A stretch of DNA of 8,133 bases, taken from positions 1 to 8,133 of the forward strand of contig JABSPP010000065.1 in NCBI GenBank assembly GCA_013214275.1. Reading direction: 5' to 3'. The notes beneath the pieces were generated by a model. That model saw only the letters and a program-made list of their open reading frames with translations, searched no databases and had not been told where the DNA came from. Shown one piece after another: positions 1 to 7,700 of the stretch. The stretch's first letter is position 1; the number at the start of each line of letters is the position of its first letter. The stretch is from Flavobacteriaceae bacterium (GTDB lineage Bacteria; Bacteroidota; Bacteroidia; Flavobacteriales; Flavobacteriaceae). The position numbers and the translations under genes were made by a program.

Positions 1-750
1 GATGAAGTTGGTGCAACCTATGTTATTGAATCTACGGGCTTTTTCTTAACGGAGGAAACTGCAGGAAAGCACTTGCAGGCGGGTGCTAAAAAAGTTGTTT
101 TGTCGGCACCTTCTAAAGATCACACTCCGATGTTTGTGATGGGTGTGAATCATACCGAGCTTAAAGCAGATCAAAAAATATTTTCCAACGCCTCATGTAC
201 AACCAATTGTTTGGCACCCATTTCTAAGGTATTAAATGACGAATTTGGAATTGTAGAAGGATTGATGACCACAGTGCATGCAACTACAGCTACTCAAAAT
301 ACTGTTGATGGACCTTCTCCTAAAAACTGGAGAAGTGGTAGAGCATCCTTACACAATATCATCCCTGCCTCTACAGGAGCTGCCAAAGCAGTGGGAAAGG
401 TTATTCCAGCATTGAATGGAAAGCTAACAGGAATGGCATTTCGTGTTCCTACTATGGATGTCTCTGTAGTTGACTTAACAGTAAAATTAGAAAAAGCTGC
501 TTCTTATGAAGCCATCTGTGCGGCTATGAAAGAGGCTTCAGAAAGCAGTGCGATGAAAGGTATCTTGGGATATACCGAAGATGAAGTGGTCTCTCAAGAT
601 TTTGTAGGAGATACAAGAACATCTATCTTTGATGCTAAAGCAGGAATTTCATTAAATGATCATTTTGTTAAAGTGGTTTCTTGGTATGATAACGAGATGG
701 GATATTCAACAAAGATTATTGATCTAGTGGAATATGCAGCGTCTCTGTAG
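1..750 (+). CDS. gap: Glyceraldehyde-3-phosphate dehydrogenase, type I (C-terminal part; 5' end outside window)
   Basis: Cytoplasmic glycolytic enzyme that oxidises and phosphorylates glyceraldehyde 3-phosphate to 1,3-bisphosphoglycerate with NAD(P). The reading frame is open from base 1 (DEVGATYVIESTGFF...) and ends at TAG 748-750, giving 249 residues; compared with E. coli GapA about 86 N-terminal residues, including the Rossmann GxGxxG loop, lie outside the window. Visible hallmarks are the active-site SNASCTTNC with the catalytic Cys at codon 66 (196-198), the catalytic His in TTVHATTATQ at codon 93 (277-279), exactly 27 residues later as in the family, the phosphate-site STGAAKA at codons 124-130, FRVPT, and the C-terminal WYDNEMGYS. 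Internal TTG or ATG codons are not the start. It faces the minus-strand operon tail to tail and has no obvious functional link with it. Family identity is certain; the coenzyme preference cannot be judged because that part is missing. Confidence 0.97.
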   Translation, partial: DEVGATYVIESTGFFLTEETAGKHLQAGAKKVVLSAPSKDHTPMFVMGVNHTELKADQKIFSNASCTTNCLAPISKVLNDEFGIVEGLMTTVHATTATQNTVDGPSPKNWRSGRASLHNIIPASTGAAKAVGKVIPALNGKLTGMAFRVPTMDVSVVDLTVKLEKAASYEAICAAMKEASESSAMKGILGYTEDEVVSQDFVGDTRTSIFDAKAGISLNDHFVKVVSWYDNEMGYSTKIIDLVEYAASL

Positions 751-853
751 GGTGTGTTATCCTGAAATACTACTCTCTTTAAAAGTATAGAAATAGACTC
801 CTTTTTGAACCTTTTGGGCTTGTTTTGTGGAAGTTGATTCTGATATTAACTTG
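751..853. other. Convergent intergenic gap between gap and the DUF3857 operon
   Basis: Both flanking genes end here, so transcription from each side must stop in or near these 103 bases. I see no GC-rich hairpin followed by a T-run on either strand. The best inverted repeat is a weak 5-bp stem, ATACT (767-771) with AGTAT (784-788) and a 12-base loop, followed by no T tract. No small coding frame is convincing. Confidence 0.6.
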
Positions 854-2809
854 TTACTTAGGTTCTAACACAAGCGTAATTTTATTAAAATCTGCTGCGG
901 AGTTGATCACCGTTCGGTATTCTTCATAAACTTCTGGAGTTATGATGTTCCTGTGATAATGCTCATTGACAGTTACTGTTAAAACAGCATCTTCTAGGGT
1001 GAAGAAAGAGTGAAAGGTGAATACATCTTTGCCTTCCTCAGAATAGGTGTTCTGTATATTAATTGCATCTAAATTAGTCATTTGATATCCCTCAGGAATG
1101 GTTACTTTGATTGTGCGATAATAGCTTCTCTGATATGAACTTTCTAGGGGTAATACACGTTTTTTCTCCTGATACATTTCTATTTGTGGACCAATCAAAT
1201 TCCCCAGTTTGAACAGGTATTTGTTTCCAGCTTTATTGACAAAAGATTCTGAAATGATATCAAACTTCAATTCAAATGGTTTGATACCAAAAGATTCTGG
1301 ATTCTCATCTACTATGACACGCTCGAGCACGTCTGCATTATCGTCAATAAATTTACCCATTTCATCAATAAAGTCATCTTTTTTGTCTTCATCGATAAAA
1401 TTTAAGAATGGCTGAATATACATAGCGTTATATCCAGACATGCTCCTTTCTAGTTTTATTTTGGTCACGGCTAGGTCTTCAGGATCAAAAGAAACATCAA
1501 TTTTCATTACATCTCTGGAGTCTTCTGCAATGACAGGATCAATGTACTTGATTTCAGCAAGGGCAGACACAAAACTTCCTACTGTAACTTCGCTAATAAA
1601 AAGGCCATAATTGTCGGTTAATAATGGAGGTGGAAAGCCAAATCGGGTAGAAAAATTTGTAGGGGATACATATTTTTTACTTTCTGGAAGATAAAAAAGG
1701 AATTCTTGTAGGAAATTGTTGGATTCAAACTTGGGATCAAATTTCATATCCATCCTACTACATGTTAGTACCATTTCGTTTTGAATACCAAATTTTTTGA
1801 AGAGTGCAACATAGAGTTTTGTCATCCCTCTATCGTTCGCAGTTTCATTGGTTAGAACACTATTGAGATCTTCTAGTGATTTGTTGTTGGCTTCAGAATA
1901 ATAGATATTTTGCTTGACATAGGAGTCGATAGTTCTCGCTTTCGCTGACTCATCCATATCATTGGTTATTGGAATTTTATCACTTAGTTTATCAATTTTC
2001 TTTTGTACTCCTTTGTCATACTTTGGGTAGTAGTAGGAATATAGGTTTTGCGCTACATTATCATACGAGGTGATAATTTTATTATTATAGTTATTCTTGT
2101 ACAGTTTGTAAACAATCGCTCCACGAGACGCCTTGTACGGTGATTGTGATTCCTTGTCTAAAGGTTTTATATTTTCAGCACGCACGGTCCAGTGCACCTT
2201 GTCAGTTGTTGAGGTATCTCTTACTACTTCGGGCAGTCCGTTGTAACTTTTAAAAGTAAAATCTAAATTTTTAGGTGTGAATAAATCGAATTCAATTTGT
2301 TCTTTGTCAAATTCGTCCTGAAAACTCAACCGTTTTCCCGTATAAGAGGGTGATTTTTTCTGAATGTAAAAGTATTCGATATAGCTTCCTTTTTCTACTC
2401 CTTCAAAGGCAAAATACTTGTATTTTCTACCTGTTTCCTCATCTTCAGCAGTTAGAATTTTAGAGGCATCTAATGTTATAATTTCTCCATCTTTTTGGAT
2501 GACACGTGCTTTGTTAATCAGTAGATCAGTATCGCCAGTATAAGGTAGGTACACACGATTGTAACGCTCAATGGCATCATCGGAATTTAGCCATAGCACT
2601 CGATGCTCTAGAAAGTATTCAAGGAAAAGCTCACCTTCAAAAAGAAATTCAGTGACGATTTTCTCTTTAAATGCTACCAAATCTTTGGAATTATTTTTTA
2701 CAGAATAGCTAGGATTGCTATCCCAATCATAATTTTTGTAGAAAGGTTCTTGAGCTGTGATGATAGCAACACTAAAAATTGTGATCATGAAAAGGAATTT
2801 CTTTAACAT
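854..2809 (-). CDS. Secreted DUF3857-domain protein with a degenerate transglutaminase-like domain
   Basis: Predicted exported protein of 651 residues, the usual size for the DUF3857/transglutaminase family of Bacteroidota; its role is unknown. Residues 1-19 form a signal peptide (MLKK, then a hydrophobic core, likely cleavage ITA/QEP). Residues about 45-215 resemble the beta-rich DUF3857 domain. Residues about 285-390 match the helical transglutaminase-like core (SYVKQNIYY, then KLYVALFKKFGI), and a beta-rich C-terminal part follows, including VTIPEGYQM near 569-577. The catalytic GDCKD motif of its neighbour is replaced by ANDRGM (residues 324-329, bases 1823-1840); the His and Asp positions read roughly Gln368 and Ser/Pro382-383, so it is probably inactive as an enzyme. 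The ATG lies 2 bases after the stop of the upstream gene (TAA CT ATG) with no Shine-Dalgarno sequence, suggesting coupled translation. It is the last gene of the operon. The family call is firm; the loss of activity is inferred by hand alignment. Confidence 0.88.
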   Translation of the reverse strand: MLKKFLFMITIFSVAIITAQEPFYKNYDWDSNPSYSVKNNSKDLVAFKEKIVTEFLFEGELFLEYFLEHRVLWLNSDDAIERYNRVYLPYTGDTDLLINKARVIQKDGEIITLDASKILTAEDEETGRKYKYFAFEGVEKGSYIEYFYIQKKSPSYTGKRLSFQDEFDKEQIEFDLFTPKNLDFTFKSYNGLPEVVRDTSTTDKVHWTVRAENIKPLDKESQSPYKASRGAIVYKLYKNNYNNKIITSYDNVAQNLYSYYYPKYDKGVQKKIDKLSDKIPITNDMDESAKARTIDSYVKQNIYYSEANNKSLEDLNSVLTNETANDRGMTKLYVALFKKFGIQNEMVLTCSRMDMKFDPKFESNNFLQEFLFYLPESKKYVSPTNFSTRFGFPPPLLTDNYGLFISEVTVGSFVSALAEIKYIDPVIAEDSRDVMKIDVSFDPEDLAVTKIKLERSMSGYNAMYIQPFLNFIDEDKKDDFIDEMGKFIDDNADVLERVIVDENPESFGIKPFELKFDIISESFVNKAGNKYLFKLGNLIGPQIEMYQEKKRVLPLESSYQRSYYRTIKVTIPEGYQMTNLDAINIQNTYSEEGKDVFTFHSFFTLEDAVLTVTVNEHYHRNIITPEVYEEYRTVINSAADFNKITLVLEPK

Positions 2810-2811
2810 AG

Positions 2812-4728
2812 TTATTGTTTTTTTAAGATGATGATTTCTTTATAGGCTTTCGAGGCTTTTTTAATGATCTTGTTTACCTCTTTTTGTTCTTCTAAGCTCA
2901 ACTCAATAAAGTTTAATACAGTTTTGGAATTGCAAATAATTTTGTTTCCTTGATGCTGATAGCTCAAACTTACGGAAATTAAATCATTATTCAGACGGAT
3001 ATCTGTAGGGAGATAATCTAAGGTAAATCCTTCTGGGATTTCAATGGTATTGGTGTAGGTGTATTGTTTTTTGTACTCGTACTCTATAGGTGTTTTGCGG
3101 TCTTTCTTAATTTTAAAAAGTGAGGCGACCTTATTAAAATGAGGATTGATGAAAATCTCATCGCCCACACGCTGGATATAATTTTGGATGCTAAAATTGT
3201 AGTGAACGATAAAATCTTTATCGTAATCATATTTATTGACTTCCTTGAAGGAATCTATCAAGAATTTATTACTTCCCTTAGAAAAACGTCGATTATAAAA
3301 GTTTAAGACATCCTTTTCTTTTTTTAGGTCCTCTAACCGATAGAAAAAGTTACCTTTTAAATAGCCATTCATGTAAGTGGAAGAGGAGCCTACGACCTTT
3401 TGATCTAAAATTTTGACGTAAGTGCTATCGATAAGCCAATTTTTTTCTGAGGGCATCACAGGAACTTTTTTAACCTTAAAACTGTCTTTACCATAAGAGA
3501 CTAGCGCTTCTTTTCCTTGGATAAAAGATGATGGGTATTCAATGGGAATATAACGGCCTGTGGCATCTAGGTAATAGGTTTTTCCTTTGTTTTCATAAGA
3601 TAGGATCATGTGATTGTCAACAGCTGGTGTTGGAACCTCTTTATAGGTGTAGGGAATACTGCGTGTTCCTATCCAAGTGAGGCTGCCCTTTAGACCAGCG
3701 ATAGATAGCATTTCTGATAGGATACTGGAATTGTCTTTGCAATCGCCATATTTTTTTTTAAAAACATCGTTTGCCTCTCTTGGGATAAAGCCGCCCAGAG
3801 CATATTCAAATGCAATATATTTGATATTTTGCTGAGTCCAGTAATAAATGGCTTTTACCTTTTCAAGATCGTTGTCTTTCCCGACTGTCAAGGAAGCAAC
3901 CAAGGCTTCTAAATCTTTGTCTTTTTCTTGGGTATTGATGTCTTTTACCAAAGAGTAATACCAATCATACAGAGAGGAAATACCATTCAGTACCATCTTT
4001 TTTTCCTTTTTTACTTCATAGGATTTTATCATGGGAATAATATGAGGCAGGAAGGTTCTTACATTCGGAGTATTGGGATCTATCTCGTACTTGTCGGAGT
4101 TGTTCTTAATCCAAGTATATATCATATTTTTCCCTTTTTTCTTTTTTTCAAATATGATATTTTTCCCTTCTGTATGAAATTCCTTAAAGTCAAGCTCAAT
4201 ACGTTTATCAGCAATAATAGTAACCTTATTTTGAATGATAGGATGGTAGTCACCAAAGTAGAAAGCATTGAGGAATCGTGGGTTTTTAATATTATACGAA
4301 TAAGAAATCGTTGTTTTACCACCTTCTTGTAACTTGGGATAGATAAAGCTTACTTTTTTGGTATCGTCATAAAAGCTATCGTCTAAATCATTTTTTTGGT
4401 TGAATTCTTTAACCAGATTTTCCTTGTATTTACTTCCGTTGTAGGTTAGTGAAGCAGCTTCAATGGATTGCAAATCAAAAAAACTAGAATAGGTAAGTGA
4501 TCGCTTGGAGTTAAACGAGGCGGTCTGATCGAGATATAAATCTTCTTCTTTAATATTTTGCGTGATTTTAATATGATCGTTTTCCAAAGAAATTCGGTAG
4601 GTAACTTCTTCTAGCAAACGTATGAGACTTTCGTTGGGAAATTTCTTCTTGTAGCTGTAGTATTCTTCTGATTTTTGTCCATGTGCTAAAACACTACAGG
4701 CGAAGCACAAATAGAAGATTTGTTTCAT
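2812..4728 (-). CDS. Secreted DUF3857 and transglutaminase-like (cysteine protease fold) protein, active site intact
   Basis: Predicted exported enzyme of 638 residues. A signal peptide spans about residues 1-17 (hydrophobic LCFACSVLA, likely cleavage AHG/QK); C11 does not sit in a proper lipobox, so a lipoprotein is unlikely. DUF3857 occupies about 40-235. The transglutaminase-like core at about 285-400 has Cys330 in KYGDCKDNS (codon 3739-3741), His373 in VDNHMILSY and Asp388 in YYLDATGRY, the ordered Cys-His-Asp triad of this superfamily. The rest, 400-638, is a beta-rich C-terminal domain with TIEIPEGFTLDYLPTDIRL. Proteins of this fold are peptidases, amidases or crosslinkers; the substrate is not evident here. 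The ATG follows the previous gene after 3 bases (TAA ACT ATG) without a Shine-Dalgarno sequence. The next gene is a paralogue lacking the triad. An internal lysine-rich micro-duplication lies near residues 189-202. Family and triad are clear; the reaction is unknown. Confidence 0.92.
   Translation of the reverse strand: MKQIFYLCFACSVLAHGQKSEEYYSYKKKFPNESLIRLLEEVTYRISLENDHIKITQNIKEEDLYLDQTASFNSKRSLTYSSFFDLQSIEAASLTYNGSKYKENLVKEFNQKNDLDDSFYDDTKKVSFIYPKLQEGGKTTISYSYNIKNPRFLNAFYFGDYHPIIQNKVTIIADKRIELDFKEFHTEGKNIIFEKKKKGKNMIYTWIKNNSDKYEIDPNTPNVRTFLPHIIPMIKSYEVKKEKKMVLNGISSLYDWYYSLVKDINTQEKDKDLEALVASLTVGKDNDLEKVKAIYYWTQQNIKYIAFEYALGGFIPREANDVFKKKYGDCKDNSSILSEMLSIAGLKGSLTWIGTRSIPYTYKEVPTPAVDNHMILSYENKGKTYYLDATGRYIPIEYPSSFIQGKEALVSYGKDSFKVKKVPVMPSEKNWLIDSTYVKILDQKVVGSSSTYMNGYLKGNFFYRLEDLKKEKDVLNFYNRRFSKGSNKFLIDSFKEVNKYDYDKDFIVHYNFSIQNYIQRVGDEIFINPHFNKVASLFKIKKDRKTPIEYEYKKQYTYTNTIEIPEGFTLDYLPTDIRLNNDLISVSLSYQHQGNKIICNSKTVLNFIELSLEEQKEVNKIIKKASKAYKEIIILKKQ
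4124..4169. repeat. Short in-frame direct repeat with T-rich (coding strand A-rich) tract
   Basis: The 13-mer ATATTTTTCCCTT occurs at 4124-4136 and again at 4157-4169, 33 bases apart. Between them the plus strand is almost pure T and C (4127-4149). In the minus-strand gene this encodes GKNIIFEKKKK followed by GKNMIY, an 11-residue echo in the DUF3857 region. It looks like a small slippage duplication inside the gene rather than a separate element. Confidence 0.6.
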
Positions 4729-4731
4729 AGT

Positions 4732-7700
4732 TTAATACGTTTTTTGGGAAATGACCTCTCCGTTGAAATAAACGACCTCTTTGAGGAGCGTTCCCTCTTT
4801 AGAATACAATTTACCTTCGCCAGATTTTTCATCGTAAAGATAATTTTGAGAATCTTTTAGCTGACCGTTCTTGTAGTAAGTTTTGCTGATGCCATGCAAA
4901 TCGTCGTACAAATAATTTTTTTCTGTTTTTACTTTTCCATTGGAGTGATACTCAATAATCTTGCCATTATAAGAGCCATTTACAAATTTCATCTCTTGTT
5001 CTAAGGTTCCGTTGTAATAATAAGCTTTGTGATTATTTACTAGTTTTCCATTAAAAAATTCCATTTCTCTCGAAACATTTCCATTGTCAAAGTATGCCTT
5101 AACTTTTCCGCTTCCGTGTTTTAGTGGAGTCATCTCTATTTCTTTCCCACTAGAGTCGTGATAGCTGTAGCCTATTAGCTTATCGTCATGGTAATGCCGG
5201 ATAAGTTGCAGTGCTCCAGACTCGTCATAGAAAGCATAACGACCATGTAATTTTCCATAAACAAAAGTTCGATCATGTGACATCACACCATTGTCGTAGT
5301 ATGAGATATCGCGTCCGTGAGTTTGACCATAATCGTAAAAATCCTTTTGAGCAATTTGTCCGTTTTCGTGATAGATTATTTGTTCGCCATGAAGATTCCC
5401 GTTTAAATAATTGTATTCAGATTTTGTGGTGCCATCTTCAAAATAAATATGGTATTTCCCATCCAACTGATTATTAGTGTAATTGCCCTCTGAGAGTAGT
5501 TTTCCATCAAAATAAAAACTTTTATAAGGGCCATGCTTAATTTTATTTACATAGGTGAGTAAACTATAAGTCTGTCCATTTTCATAGCTGGAAGTAATAA
5601 GCTCTTTAACATCTGTGCCAGCGAAATGATAGATGTCAAAAACAACGGACGAGTGCCCTTTTGTATCATATTCTATCTCTTTGGTAATCTGACCAAAATC
5701 AGTAAAGACTTTGTCGACTAATTTCCCTTCAACACTAAAGAAGTCAGCAGTGCCATTTTGTTGTCCTTTATGGAAGTATGCGGTAGAGGAAATACTCCCA
5801 TCTTTTCGGTAATATCGCCACTCACCATGCGCTTCCCCATCCATGTAATATCCTTGACTTTTCATTTTTCCATTTGGATAATATTCTACATAAAATCCAT
5901 TCAACTGTCCTTTAACGTACTCGGATTGATAGTACACAGATCCATCTTGGTAGTATCCCGTTTGCTTACCATCGGGTTCATCATCAGTGTAGTTACCACG
6001 TTCTGACAAAACTCCATACTCCGAGTAAAAACTCCAAAGCCCTTTGCGTCCACCTGAACTATCATAGGTGCCTTTGGATTTGATACTGCCGTTTGGGTTG
6101 TAGCCCTCAAATTCAAATTCTCCGTCCTTTTTTTTACCTTCCTTAATGACGATACCCTCTTTGTCAAAATAGCGATAAGCTATAAATTCACCTTTGCGAA
6201 AAGTGTGTTCATAATGTACTTTACCATCAGAATCGTAAGCTGTATATTGACCATTTAGGGTTCCTTTTTCATACTCAAATTGTCGTTCAAGAAGTCCATT
6301 TGTATGGTAAGTTTTTACTTGACCATCCCATTCGTTATTCGTCAACTGACTTTCTTCTGCAAGCTGTTTGTTTTTATGATAACGCCTGTATGGACCTTCC
6401 AAGGTTCCGTTGATATAATTTTTTTCTTCCCACAGAGAACCGTCTATATAGTACTGCTTTTCCTGTTGGAGTTTCCCTTCACTATAGGTGCTTTCTTTAA
6501 AAATACTTCCATTGCTATAATACTCGATAAGTTTCTTAACAATCTTATCATCAACATAATCTGCCTTGTACTCTACCATAGATTCACCTACAGAAAAATA
6601 AGAACGGTAAGGTCCTTCTAACACCCCATTTTTAAAATATTTTTTTTGCTGCAATGCACCTCCTAAGTGGTAGCGAATGTACTCCCCATTAAGTTGATTG
6701 TCTTTAAATTTAGCCTTACTTTGCAACTGTCCATTTTTGTAATAGGAAATGCTATTTTTTTGAATCTTCCCGTGTTCATAAAAAGTGGATTCCTTTAGCT
6801 GCCCATTGATATGATACCAAGACCATAACCCATCTCTCTCTTCATTGTCATCATAAGAGCCAACAGCACTAATTTCTCCAGAATCATAGAAATATCGCCA
6901 TTCTCCATGTACTTTTTCACCATCGAAAGGTCCAAGAGAGATCACCTCATCATTGTTGTTAAAATTGGAATAGAGTACAGTTTCTTTTCCATCAATCACA
7001 ACTTTTTGACGCCTTATCAAACGGGTCCATTCCCTGTAAAATGCTGTTAAAAAAGATTGTATATCCTTTGTCTTTTTTTGAATAATCTCTTTGTATTGTG
7101 GGTTTTTAATTGAAGCGCAGAGAGTGTAAGTAAAGTTGTGATAAAGATTGTTTCGGTTAATCCATTCATACAGTGGGACGTAGTAGTTACCCCAGAAATC
7201 ATCAGCCTTTTTGATAGAGGCAATTTGAGATAGAAATGCATGATTTTGTTTGTTCAAAGGAATCGTAATTTCGTTCTCTATTTTGTAACGATCATTCAAG
7301 GCAATGTGACTGTTGAGAATTTGATCAATACCTTTGAAGTTATGATCATCTTTTGACAAGCTAACTTCAGGATTTTTTTCAGGATACTTTGTCTTAACAT
7401 TCGCGTTCAAAGACTTTAGAATTTGAAAAGAACTTTCTTCATCGTCTTCAAGTAAAATATAGAAATTAAAACTCATCAGTGCCTGTGCAAACATTCCTTG
7501 GCGATAGCTTAAGTTTCCTAAATACAAGTGAGCAGAAGGGAAAAATGGACTGTAAATGATACATTGATATAGTGCTTTAGCCGCTTCTTCAGGTCTTTTT
7601 AGATTGTCAAGTGCAACTCCTTTGTTGTAATAGAGCAGTGGTTCAACAGGATATTTTTTTAGCGCTTCTTCTATAAGGTTAAAAGCTTTTTCGTACTCTT

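Noticed and set aside
767..788. ATACT/AGTAT inverted repeat as a terminator after gap
   Set aside because: The stem is five AT-rich base pairs with a 12-base loop and no T-run, too weak to call.
2812..2844. Lysine-rich C-terminus and A-run at the end of the enzyme gene as a frameshift site
   Set aside because: The frame ends cleanly at TAA two bases before the next ATG, and no extension in another frame would make a sensible product.
3928..4332. Plus-strand open frame of 134 codons inside the transglutaminase-like gene
   Set aside because: It is antisense to a gene with clear domains and catalytic residues and shows low-complexity, Ile/Phe-rich composition typical of a shadow frame.
2812..4728. 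Lipoprotein signal in the transglutaminase-like protein (Cys8 or Cys11)
   Set aside because: The residues before each Cys (FYL-C and CFA-C) do not make a canonical lipobox; a standard signal peptidase site at AHG/QK fits better.
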